Source: Cyanobacteriota bacterium
GTDB taxonomy: Bacteria; Cyanobacteriota; Cyanobacteriia; Phormidesmidales; Phormidesmidaceae
DNA length: 6,445 nt
NCBI GenBank assembly: GCA_027483425.1
Contig: JAIXUR010000506.1
Coordinates: forward strand, 1-6,445
Reading direction: 5' to 3'
Shown here: positions 1 to 6,320 of the stretch, piece after piece
How the letters are laid out: the number at the start of each line of letters is the position of its first letter
How positions within the stretch are numbered: the stretch's first letter is position 1
Notes under the pieces: model-generated
What the model was told of the DNA's origin: nothing
Databases searched by the model: none
The model's input: only the letters and a program-made list of their open reading frames with translations
Program-made: the position numbers and the translations under genes

Positions 1-1625
1 CCAGAGACCACCGGGGCAATGGTGCTGAGCTTGAGTTTGGGGTGGTCGGCCTCAATTTGCTGACAGTTCCACTCGTTGCGGAACAGCAGTACCGGGCGAT
101 CCCAACTGTCCTTGACGGTGACAGTGTTGAACAATCGCCCGACGGCCTCGAGGGCCTCCCAGCCGCCGTCGACCCAGCGGGCGACGGCGTAGGGCAGAGG
201 TTCTAGGCGGGTTTCAACGCCGTACTCGTGCTGCATGCGGTACTGCACCACCTCCAGCTGCAGCTGACCGACGGCGGCAAGAATGGGGTCGCGCTTCGAC
301 TCGTCGGCGGAGAACATGATCTGCACCGCACCCTCTTCGCGCAGCTCCGAGACCCCCTTTTGAAACTGCTTGTATTTGGAGGGGTTGGGGTTTTTGAGGT
401 AGGCAAAGATCTCGGGCGAAAAGCAGGGAATGCCGTCGTACTCTAGGCGCTTGCCCTGGTAAATGGTGTCGCCGATCGCAAACACGCCGGGGTTGTTAAG
501 GCCGATTACGTCGCCGGGATAGGCCTCTTCGAGGGATTCTCTCCCCTGGCCAAAGAGCTTTTGGGGGTGCGACAGCCGCACCGACTTGCCCGATCGCGCG
601 TGGCTGACCACCATGTCTTTTTCAAACTTGCCGGAGCACACCCGCACAAAGGCAATGCGATCGCGGTGTCTGGGATCCATATTCGCCTGGAGCTTAAACA
701 CAAACCCCGAAAAGTCTTCGTGGGTGGGGGGAATATCGCCCAGGGTGCTGCTGCGCGGCGAGGGCTTGAGGGCGTAGTCGAGAAAGGCATCTAAAAACAG
801 CTGCACGCCAAAGTTGGTCATGGCACTGCCAAAGAAGACGGGGGTCTGCTGTCCGGCGTGAACGGCCTCCAGATCCAGCTCGGGGCCTAATTCTTCAATC
901 ACCTCTAGCTCGTCTTTGAACTGGAAGTAAAGGTCGCGATCGATCAGGTCTTCAAGGCGAGGATCGCCCAGCTCTAGCACGGTGTCCTTGGCCACCCGGC
1001 TGCCGTGGACGCTGCGCTCAAACAGGTGAATCTGGCGTTTGCGACGGTCAAACACGCCCTTGAAGCGATCGCCCATGCCGATGGGCCAGTTGACCGCGTA
1101 GGTCTGTAGCCCCAGGCGCTGCTCGATCTCGTCCAGCAACTCCAGGGGTTCGCGGGCGGGGCGATCCATCTTATTAAAGAAGGTGAAGATCGGCAGCGCC
1201 CTCAGCCTGCACACCTCAAACAGCTTCAGGGTTTGGGGCTCCAAACCCTTGGCGGCGTCTTCGAGCATCACCGCATTGTCGGCGGCGGCCAGGGTGCGGT
1301 AGGTGTCTTCACTAAAGTCTTGGTGGCCAGGGGTATCTAGCAAATTAATGGTGTAGCCGCCGTAGGCAAACTGCAACACCGTGGAGGTAATCGAAATACC
1401 CCGCTGCTGCTCCAGTTCCATCCAGTCAGAGGTCGCACTGCGCTGGGCCCGCTTAGCTTTGACCGCCCCCGCCTCTTGAATCGCACCCCCGTACAACAGC
1501 AGCTTCTCGGTCAGGGTCGTTTTACCCGCGTCGGGGTGGGAGATAATCGCAAAATTGCGCCGCTGCTCTACCGCATCGGCAAGGTCGGCGGAGATTTCGG
1601 CGGCGGTCACAGCGGCGTCAGTCAT
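1..1625 (-). CDS. prfC: Peptide chain release factor 3 (RF3), 3' end cut by window edge
   Basis: RF3 is a translational GTPase that removes RF1 or RF2 from the ribosome after the finished peptide is released; it acts in the cytosol. Reading the minus strand from the ATG at 1625 gives 541 uninterrupted codons up to the window edge. The G-domain motifs are clear: P-loop SHPDAGKTT (29-37), switch I region with GISIT (76-80), DTPGHQDFSEDTYR (97-110) and NKMDR (151-155). GSAMTNFGV (266-274) matches the RF3-specific stretch at the end of the G domain, which separates it from EF-G. E. coli RF3 has 529 residues and the window ends in APVVS, so only a few C-terminal residues should be missing. The N-terminal tail of about 22 residues before the G domain is slightly long. 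The gene is transcribed away from the rest of the window. The family assignment is secure. Confidence 0.96.
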   Translation of the reverse strand, partial: MTDAAVTAAEISADLADAVEQRRNFAIISHPDAGKTTLTEKLLLYGGAIQEAGAVKAKRAQRSATSDWMELEQQRGISITSTVLQFAYGGYTINLLDTPGHQDFSEDTYRTLAAADNAVMLEDAAKGLEPQTLKLFEVCRLRALPIFTFFNKMDRPAREPLELLDEIEQRLGLQTYAVNWPIGMGDRFKGVFDRRKRQIHLFERSVHGSRVAKDTVLELGDPRLEDLIDRDLYFQFKDELEVIEELGPELDLEAVHAGQQTPVFFGSAMTNFGVQLFLDAFLDYALKPSPRSSTLGDIPPTHEDFSGFVFKLQANMDPRHRDRIAFVRVCSGKFEKDMVVSHARSGKSVRLSHPQKLFGQGRESLEEAYPGDVIGLNNPGVFAIGDTIYQGKRLEYDGIPCFSPEIFAYLKNPNPSKYKQFQKGVSELREEGAVQIMFSADESKRDPILAAVGQLQLEVVQYRMQHEYGVETRLEPLPYAVARWVDGGWEALEAVGRLFNTVTVKDSWDRPVLLFRNEWNCQQIEADHPKLKLSTIAPVVS

Positions 1626-1646
1626 GAACTAGCGGTACTCGTGGGA

Positions 1647-1663
1647 AAAATAGGGACTATTTT
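1647..1663. repeat. Perfect 7-bp inverted repeat upstream of prfC
   Basis: AAAATAG (1647-1653), centre GGA, then CTATTTT (1657-1663) form an exact dyad of 17 bases. It is AT-rich inside a GC-rich region and lies 21 bases before the prfC start codon. It covers the start site predicted from the nearby -10-like hexamer. It could be an operator or a small hairpin in the prfC leader. A terminator is less likely, because no gene ends here on either strand. Confidence 0.5.
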
Positions 1664-1670
1664 AATTGTA
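1658..1670 (-). promoter_or_regulatory. Candidate prfC promoter (-10 element)
   Basis: On the minus strand the hexamer TACAAT (1670 to 1665) matches TATAAT at five of six bases. It would place the transcription start near 1658, about 33 bases before the prfC ATG. No convincing -35 hexamer lies 16-18 bases further upstream; the best reading is CATCAA or CCATCA. The call rests on the -10 element and its position alone. Confidence 0.35.
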
Positions 1671-1747
1671 CGGGCTGCCCCCGGTTTTGATGGGCGAGAC
1701 GGCGGGACGGCCTTTGAAGTGTGAAATCGTGAATGAAGGGAAAGCCA

Positions 1748-2170
<423 letters not shown>

Positions 2171-2196
2171 GGAACTGGAGAAAACAGATAACAACC

Positions 2197-2646
2197 ATGC
2201 AGAAAAATTCTGGGCACCATACTCTGGCTCACTACATCGTGGCCCTCGCCACGGGGCTATTGTTTGGTCTAGGTCTCGGCTTTTCCCAAATGATTGACTC
2301 CCAGCGGGTGATCGGCTTTTTAGACCTGACTGGCGACTGGGACCCCACCCTAGGGTTTGTGATGGGCGGGGCCGTGGCGGTGACGGTGATCAGCTTTCGC
2401 TGGATTTTGCGATGGCCCACCCCGGTGCTGGGCCGTACATTCGTGGTGCCTACCCGGAACGATATTGATCGGCCTCTGATCCTGGGGGCGGCTCTGTTTG
2501 GCGTGGGCTGGGGCCTAGGGGGCTATTGCCCTGGCCCAGCGATCGCAGCCCTGGGGCTAGGATCGGCCAACCCACTGTTGTTTATCGTGGCGATGGTCGC
2601 TGGGTCATTGGCCTACCGAGTCATCCACCGTCCGCCCCAGCCCTAG
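2197..2646 (+). CDS. YeeE/YedE family sulfur-transport membrane protein, PmpB-like half (DUF6691-type)
   Basis: A 149-residue membrane protein that looks like the partner of the preceding gene. The stretch GFSQMIDSQRVIGFLD (28-43) and the later GVGWGLGGYCPGPA (102-115, Cys111) are typical of the second PmpAB-type subunit. About four hydrophobic segments are visible: 12-30, 52-68, 93-112 and 122-140. It probably forms one sulfur-compound channel with the upstream protein, whose two cysteines complement the single one here. The ATG at 2197 is favoured because the protein then starts just before the first helix. The in-frame ATG at 2137 would overlap the upstream gene by 34 bases and add an unconvincing leader. 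A GGAG (2177-2180) lies rather far upstream of the chosen start. No sulfur dioxygenase, rhodanese or ArsR-type regulator, the usual partners elsewhere, is in the window. Confidence 0.85.
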   Translation: MQKNSGHHTLAHYIVALATGLLFGLGLGFSQMIDSQRVIGFLDLTGDWDPTLGFVMGGAVAVTVISFRWILRWPTPVLGRTFVVPTRNDIDRPLILGAALFGVGWGLGGYCPGPAIAALGLGSANPLLFIVAMVAGSLAYRVIHRPPQP

Positions 2647-2771
2647 CGCTAGCTAAAAAAATCGCGTCCAGGGGGTGGCTAGGGCAAAGTACCCCAACCC
2701 AGATTGGTGCGGCGCTGGGCAAAAAATTCGCTACCCTATACGGTCGTATGGCACGGTCGTGGAGCCTGGAA

Positions 2772-3332
2772 ATGCAAAAGATAGTAGCTAGGGGACAAAT
2801 CGGCACCATTGCAGTCAGTCTGTTGCTGGGAACAACCCTCGCCAGCGGTATAGGGTTGCAGACCTGGGCCAAGGTCTCTGAGTCTACTGTCGCGCCAGCG
2901 GGGCTAGAGAGCCGCCTGAAGCAGACGCGATCGCAGACCTACACCAACGCCATGCTGGCGGGCTACGCTGCCGCCGAGCGCAAAGACTACCAAACGGCGC
3001 TGATCAACTTTCGCCGCGCCCTGGCGGCTCGACCGGGCGATCGCTATGCCAGCGCTGGCATTCGCAACATGGAGACCTACATCGCCCAGGAGCGGGCCGA
3101 GGCCGCTAAACAGGCGGAAATCGCCAGGCTCGAGACCACCCTGCCCCGCGCCGTGGCCGCCAGTGACTGGGCCTGCGCCGCCGCCTCGGTCGACCGCCTG
3201 ATCGAGTTGGTGCCCCCCAACTCCGCCGATCGCGCCCGACTGATCGCCTATCGAGGCGAGCTAACCGGACTCATCCAGTCGCGAGCCAATCTCGATCAGT
3301 GGTCTACGGTGTGCCCTGGGGGGCAGGTATAG
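2772..3332 (+). CDS. Membrane-anchored or secreted TPR-like protein
   Basis: A 186-residue protein that I do not recognise as a named family. Residues 8-30 form one hydrophobic stretch after a short basic start (MQKIVARGQ), so it is probably anchored by its N-terminus or exported; there is no lipobox. Residues 58-91 fit a tetratricopeptide repeat (A..AGYAAAERKDYQTALINFR, ending in a Pro near 88). A second helical pair lies around 124-168, with Trp133 and a PPN turn. A charged, Ala/Glu/Lys-rich helix (about 100-122) joins them. TPRs bind partner proteins, so a scaffold role in the periplasm or at the membrane is likely, but the partner is unknown. The ATG at 2772 has GGAG (2761-2764) at ideal spacing. 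An alternative ATG at 2748 adds eight residues; starts further upstream would run into the preceding gene. The gap of 125 bases suggests separate transcription. Confidence 0.7.
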   Translation: MQKIVARGQIGTIAVSLLLGTTLASGIGLQTWAKVSESTVAPAGLESRLKQTRSQTYTNAMLAGYAAAERKDYQTALINFRRALAARPGDRYASAGIRNMETYIAQERAEAAKQAEIARLETTLPRAVAASDWACAAASVDRLIELVPPNSADRARLIAYRGELTGLIQSRANLDQWSTVCPGGQV

Positions 3333-3456
3333 GCCGCCGGTTCGCCTCTGCTCAGGTTCTCCCAGGAGAAACTCCGACCGGGGTTGCGATCGCCAACAGG
3401 GCATAATAACTAAGGGGTCTACCGTGACCCGCCGTTTTGCCCCTTCGCCCTCCCCC
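3333..3456 (+). promoter_or_regulatory. Gap with candidate -10 element and a short inverted repeat
   Basis: CATAAT at 3402-3407 matches the -10 consensus at five of six bases and would start transcription near 3414. That gives a leader of about 43 bases before the ATG at 3457. No proper -35 hexamer is visible at normal spacing. Further upstream, TTCTCC (3357-3362) and GGAGAA (3365-3370) form a small inverted repeat around CA, without a T-run, so it is not a clear terminator. A HIP1 octamer sits at 3386-3393. Confidence 0.3.
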
Positions 3457-3981
3457 ATGAACTACCTGGTCGCCGTCTTAGAAAATCGCATCAAGGCCGA
3501 AGAAGCCTACAGCGCCCTAGAGCAGGCCAGCCTGCCCAAGGACGACATTGATATTTTGGGCAAGGGCTTCAAAACCGCCGACGAGTATGGCCTGATCGAC
3601 CCCGCTGACCAAGCCTGGAAACAAATTCGCCTGATGATGGTGTGGCTAGTGCCCTTTGGCTTTGGGGCCGGGTTTGTGTTTGACCTGATCACCGGGCTCG
3701 AGACCTTCGCCTGGACCGGGCATCTGGGTAACCAGATTCTCGGCGGCCTGCTGGGGGCGGGGTCTGCCGCCATGGGGGCCTTTTTTATTGGCGGTGGGGT
3801 AGGCATTGCCATGGGCAGTGGCGATGCCCTGTCTTACCGCAACCGGCTGAGCGAGGGCAAATTTTTGGTGGTGGTGCGGGGCTCCGAGGCGGTGCTGCGC
3901 CAGGCTACCCCCATTCTGCGACAGTTTCGCCCTGAGACCATTCAGGGCTACTCGGGCGATCAGGGCTATTCGGGGAGCTAG
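3457..3981 (+). CDS. Glycine-rich two-helix membrane protein of unknown function
   Basis: A 174-residue protein. An N-terminal soluble part (NYLVAVLENRIKAEEAYSALEQ, with a break near 23) has a strand-helix pattern. Two hydrophobic segments follow: 59-80, and a very glycine-rich one at 93-118 with GGLLGAGSA and FFIGGGVGIAMGSG. A second strand-helix segment comes last (KFLVVVRGSEAVLRQATPILRQF, 135-157). The two soluble ends could together form a small alpha/beta fold, with the glycine-rich hairpin lying in or across the membrane. From memory, similar proteins are common in cyanobacteria, but I know no function. The ATG at 3457 starts directly at the conserved-looking strand. A GTG at 3424 adds 11 residues and has AAGGGG (3412-3417) well placed, so it remains possible. 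The tail carries a repeated QGYSG unit. The next gene begins 3 bases after the stop. Confidence 0.75.
   Translation: MNYLVAVLENRIKAEEAYSALEQASLPKDDIDILGKGFKTADEYGLIDPADQAWKQIRLMMVWLVPFGFGAGFVFDLITGLETFAWTGHLGNQILGGLLGAGSAAMGAFFIGGGVGIAMGSGDALSYRNRLSEGKFLVVVRGSEAVLRQATPILRQFRPETIQGYSGDQGYSGS
3943..3978 (+). repeat. Imperfect 18-base tandem duplication at the gene end
   Basis: Bases 3943-3960 and 3961-3978 match at 13 of 18 positions and both encode a QGYSG unit at the C-terminus of the membrane protein. The second copy ends in GGGGAG, which serves as the ribosome binding site of the next gene. Confidence 0.5.
3972..3977 (+). promoter_or_regulatory. Ribosome binding site of the FAD oxidoreductase gene
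   Basis: GGGGAG lies 7 bases before the ATG at 3985, inside the last codons of the upstream gene. This fixes the start of the oxidoreductase and suggests that translation of the two genes is coupled. Confidence 0.7.
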
Positions 3982-3984
3982 GCC

Positions 3985-5526
3985 ATGGCTGCGATCCCTA
4001 GCGCCGTGATCGTGGTTGGCAGCGGCATTGGCGGCCTTTGCTGCGGGGCACTGCTGGCCCGCTACGGCTATACCGTCACTGTCTGTGAAAGCCACACCAT
4101 TCCCGGCGGCGCAGCCCACGGCTTTGAGCGCCAGGGGTTCAACTTTGATTCGGGGCCATCCCTCTACTCGGGCATGTCCTACCGGGCCTCCACCAACCCC
4201 CTGCGCCACGTACTCGACGCCCTGGGGGAAACCGTCACCTGGGCCAACTACGACACCTGGGGCGTGCGCATTCCCGAGGGCGACTTTGACACCATCGTGG
4301 GGTCTGACCAGTTTTGCGACGTGCTGCGCACCCGGCGGGGAGAGGCCGCCGTGCAGGAGTGGCGTCGCCTGCAAGCGGCCATGGTGCCCTTGGGTAAAGC
4401 GGCCACCGCGCTGCCCCCAGCCGCCCTGCGCCTTGACCTGGGCGTCCTGCAAACCGCCGCCCCCTACGCCTGGAACCTGTTGCGCTATGCTCCGGCCCTG
4501 ACTCGGTCCAGCCAGCCATTTAGCACGGTGCTTGACCGTACCGTCAGCGACCCCTTCCTGCGTCACTGGATGAACATGCTGTGCTTTTTGCTGTCGGGGC
4601 TGCCCGCCGAGGGCACCAGCACGGCTGAGATGGCCTTCATGTTTGCCGAGTGGTACCGCCCCGGTGTCACCCTCGACTACCCCATCGGCGGCAGCGCGGC
4701 CTTGGTCGATGCCCTAGTGCGCGGCCTAAAGAAATTCGGTGGCACCCTGCGGCTGGGTGCCCATGTCAAAGAAATTCTGGTCGACCAGGGCCGCGCCACC
4801 GGGGTGCTACTTCGCTCTGGGGAAACTCTCCAGGCGGGTACGGTGATCTCCAACGCCTCCGTGTGGGATACCTTGGCGCTGCTGCCCGAGGGCGCTCTGC
4901 CCCAAGCCTTTGTCGATCAGCGCCAGGCTACCCCCGAATGCGACAGCTTTATGCACCTGCACCTGGGGATTGATGGGGCGGGGCTGCCCCCGGATTTAGC
5001 CTGCCACTACATCACCGTGGACGATTGGGAGTTGGGCATTACCGCCCCTCAAAACCTGATCGTGATGTCGATTCCGTCGGTGCTAGATCCATCCCTGGCC
5101 CCGCCCGGCAAGCACACCATCCATGTCTACACCCCCGCCAATGAGCCCTATGACCTCTGGCAGGGGCTCGATCGCCGCAGTGCTGACTATGCTGAGCTAA
5201 AAGCGGTGCGATCGCAGCCCCTCTGGCAGGCCCTAGAGCGCGTCATTCCCGACATCCGCCAGCGGGTTGAGGTGGAACTGGTGGGCACACCCCTCACCCA
5301 CGAACGCTTTCTGCGTTGCCACCGAGGCAGCTACGGCCCCGCTATTTCGGTCCAAGACGGTCTTTTTCCTGGGCCCAAAACACCCCTAGAGGGGCTGCTG
5401 TGCGTGGGCGGATCGACCTTTCCAGGCATTGGGCTGCCAGCGGTGGCCGCCTGTGGTCTGATCACCGCTAACACCCTGGCCTCGGTGGCCCAGCAGCGCC
5501 AAATGCTGCGGGATGCCCTGGGCTAA
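3985..5526 (+). CDS. FAD-dependent oxidoreductase, phytoene desaturase/carotenoid isomerase superfamily
   Basis: A 513-residue flavoprotein. The N-terminal dinucleotide fold is clear: VIVVGSGIGGLCCG (8-21) with GxGxxG at 12-17, and an acidic residue ending the second strand (Glu35) followed by IPGGAAHGF. SGPSL (56-60) is typical of the CrtI/CrtO/CRTISO group. YPIGGSAALVDALVRGLKK (232-250) plus HVKEILVDQGRATGV (260-274) form the second FAD-binding segment. The C-terminal LLCVGGSTFPGIGLPAVAACG (471-491; note the break at PG) is the usual FAD-closing motif. Members desaturate, isomerise or oxidise carotenoids and other isoprenoid lipids at membranes. The length is right for the group and the gene looks intact. 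I cannot tell whether it is CrtH (the proven carotene isomerase) or one of its uncharacterised paralogues, and a paralogue is my preference. The start is set by the strong GGGGAG site. Confidence 0.88.
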   Translation: MAAIPSAVIVVGSGIGGLCCGALLARYGYTVTVCESHTIPGGAAHGFERQGFNFDSGPSLYSGMSYRASTNPLRHVLDALGETVTWANYDTWGVRIPEGDFDTIVGSDQFCDVLRTRRGEAAVQEWRRLQAAMVPLGKAATALPPAALRLDLGVLQTAAPYAWNLLRYAPALTRSSQPFSTVLDRTVSDPFLRHWMNMLCFLLSGLPAEGTSTAEMAFMFAEWYRPGVTLDYPIGGSAALVDALVRGLKKFGGTLRLGAHVKEILVDQGRATGVLLRSGETLQAGTVISNASVWDTLALLPEGALPQAFVDQRQATPECDSFMHLHLGIDGAGLPPDLACHYITVDDWELGITAPQNLIVMSIPSVLDPSLAPPGKHTIHVYTPANEPYDLWQGLDRRSADYAELKAVRSQPLWQALERVIPDIRQRVEVELVGTPLTHERFLRCHRGSYGPAISVQDGLFPGPKTPLEGLLCVGGSTFPGIGLPAVAACGLITANTLASVAQQRQMLRDALG

Positions 5527-5573
5527 GGAGAATGTTGGCACCCCAAATACCGAAGAATTTTGCTGACTGCCCA

Positions 5574-5590
5574 GGCGCAGGCCCTGCGCC
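5574..5590 (+). terminator. GC-rich hairpin, possible terminator
   Basis: GGCGCAGG (5574-5581) and CCTGCGCC (5583-5590) are exact reverse complements around one C. This allows a stem of six to seven GC-rich pairs with a short loop, 48 bases after the oxidoreductase stop. No T-run follows, so it is not a standard intrinsic terminator. It may slow transcription or protect the mRNA 3' end. Confidence 0.4.
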
Positions 5591-5692
5591 CCTGCCTTCG
5601 GTTCCGACCCATGGCTACAACCTATGGTTTCTCCCGGTATTTCCTATATGTAGAGCCATGAAGCAGGGGACTTTTGGGATTTCCAGGCACCT

Positions 5693-5698
5693 TACAAT
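5693..5698 (+). promoter_or_regulatory. Candidate -10 element for the 71-residue protein gene
   Basis: TACAAT matches TATAAT at five of six bases and would start transcription near 5705, about 20 bases before the ATG at 5726. The expected -35 area reads CTTTTG and is weak. The same hexamer is found before prfC. Confidence 0.4.
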
Positions 5699-5725
5699 TG
5701 GTTCATACCTTATTGGCGTAAACCT

Positions 5726-5941
5726 ATGTCTGTAGAAACCGTTGGCAGCCCTCCCCCTGAGGCCGATCAGGTGCGCTCTGTTCTCGAGCAGCAGCTGCCG
5801 GAGATTATCTCCAGCTTTAACCAAGTCCTGCGCGATCAATACGGCATGGTAGGCATTAGCGTCGGTGGGTTTACCGTGGTGCCTGAGAGTGCGATGACCT
5901 CCAAGGTTACCTGCGACCAAGACGGCTGTTCAGTCAGCTAG
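5726..5941 (+). CDS. Small unrecognised protein with a C-terminal Cys pair
   Basis: A 71-residue acidic protein that I do not recognise. Residues 12-40 should form one or two amphipathic helices (DQVRSVLEQQLPEII, then SFNQVLRDQYG). A short beta-like stretch follows (MVGISVGGFTVVPES, 41-55), then a polar tail with CDQDGC (63-68) ending in SVS. The two cysteines four residues apart could bind a metal, form a disulfide or be modified. The Gly-Gly at 47-48 followed by a Ser/Thr/Cys-containing tail also resembles a leader-plus-core peptide, although no modifying enzyme or peptidase-transporter is nearby. The ATG at 5726 has no Shine-Dalgarno site but follows a candidate promoter closely. The frame is clean, codon use resembles the neighbours, and the next gene starts 17 bases on, so I take it as a real gene, probably co-transcribed with the cupin. 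Confidence 0.68.
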   Translation: MSVETVGSPPPEADQVRSVLEQQLPEIISSFNQVLRDQYGMVGISVGGFTVVPESAMTSKVTCDQDGCSVS

Positions 5942-5958
5942 GGCATACCCTAAACGCC

Positions 5959-6315
5959 ATGCCCCCTTCTCTGGAAACCGGCAATTTATTTCAGCTTCCA
6001 GACCCCCTGCCAACGGTGGAGGTGTTGACAGATCTGTGGTCAACACCCCATCTGCGGCTTGAGCAGATTCTCTCGACCGGGCAAACCACCCCTCCCGGCG
6101 AATGGTATGACCAAAGCCAAGATGAATGGGTGGTGCTGTTGCAGGGCCGCGCCACCCTCACCTACGACACTGGCGCTACGGTGACCATGGGCCCAGGAGA
6201 CTACCGACTCATACCAGCCCACGTACGCCACCGGGTCGATTTCACCACGAGCGCCCCGCCCTGCATTTGGCTCGCCATCCACAGCTTGCGAGCAACTGAA
6301 CTAGGTTTGGACTGA
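5959..6315 (+). CDS. Single-domain cupin protein
   Basis: A 118-residue small beta-barrel protein. The two cupin motifs are visible: GEWYDQSQDEWVVLLQG (47-63) and GDYRLIPAHVRHRV (80-93; Gly80, Pro86, His91). The strand WLAIH (104-108) closes the barrel. Canonical cupins bind a metal with His-x-His and Glu in motif 1 and His in motif 2. Here the His pair is replaced by polar residues around YDQSQ, so Glu56 and His91 would be the only classical ligands left. From memory this WYDQ..EWV form is common in a subgroup of bacterial cupins, so it is not decay. Such proteins may be small enzymes or ligand binders; the substrate is unknown. The length is normal for a one-domain cupin. The gap to the preceding small gene is 17 bases and there is no strong ribosome binding site, so the two are probably read together. 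Confidence 0.82.
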   Translation: MPPSLETGNLFQLPDPLPTVEVLTDLWSTPHLRLEQILSTGQTTPPGEWYDQSQDEWVVLLQGRATLTYDTGATVTMGPGDYRLIPAHVRHRVDFTTSAPPCIWLAIHSLRATELGLD

Positions 6316-6320
6316 GCTAA

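Larger units (their letters stand above)
5527..5725 (+). other. Intergenic region between the oxidoreductase and the 71-residue protein
   Basis: No convincing gene lies here. The 67-codon frame at 5532-5735 has an AAGGAG only one base before its ATG, gives a composition unlike a folded protein, and runs into the next gene. The region holds a GC-rich hairpin (5574-5590) and a candidate promoter (5693-5698), so transcription probably stops and restarts here. It is somewhat less GC-rich than the genes. Confidence 0.6.

Noticed and set aside
1664..1747. Promoter for the sulfur-channel pair
   Set aside because: TTGATG at 1687-1692 could be a -35 element, but the bases 16-18 further on (GCCTTT, CCTTTG) do not resemble a -10 hexamer.
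2643..2652. CTAGCGCTAG palindrome followed by an A-run as a terminator for the sulfur-channel pair
   Set aside because: The stem is short with no loop, and the run is A rather than T on the coding strand, so it cannot be an intrinsic terminator for these genes.
2732..2742. TACCCT/TATACG as a promoter for the TPR gene
   Set aside because: Neither hexamer has a matching -35 element at 16-18 bases, so the signal is no better than chance.
2526..2771. Upstream extension of the TPR protein to 268 residues
   Set aside because: It would overlap the preceding channel gene by about 120 bases and adds no conserved features; the ATG at 2772 has a well-spaced GGAG and directly precedes the hydrophobic segment.
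3331..3375. Possible tRNA-like segment with GGTTCG
   Set aside because: No cloverleaf with paired acceptor, anticodon and T arms can be built around it.
3646..4566. Long minus-strand open frame of 306 codons
   Set aside because: It lies opposite two well-supported plus-strand genes, its product is low-complexity (Gly/Ala/His/Pro-rich), and no family motif is visible. It is a by-product of GC-rich codon use.
5532..5735. 67-codon plus-strand frame after the oxidoreductase
   Set aside because: The AAGGAG is only one base from the ATG, the product looks random, it spans a hairpin and a promoter, and it overlaps the start of the better-supported gene at 5726.
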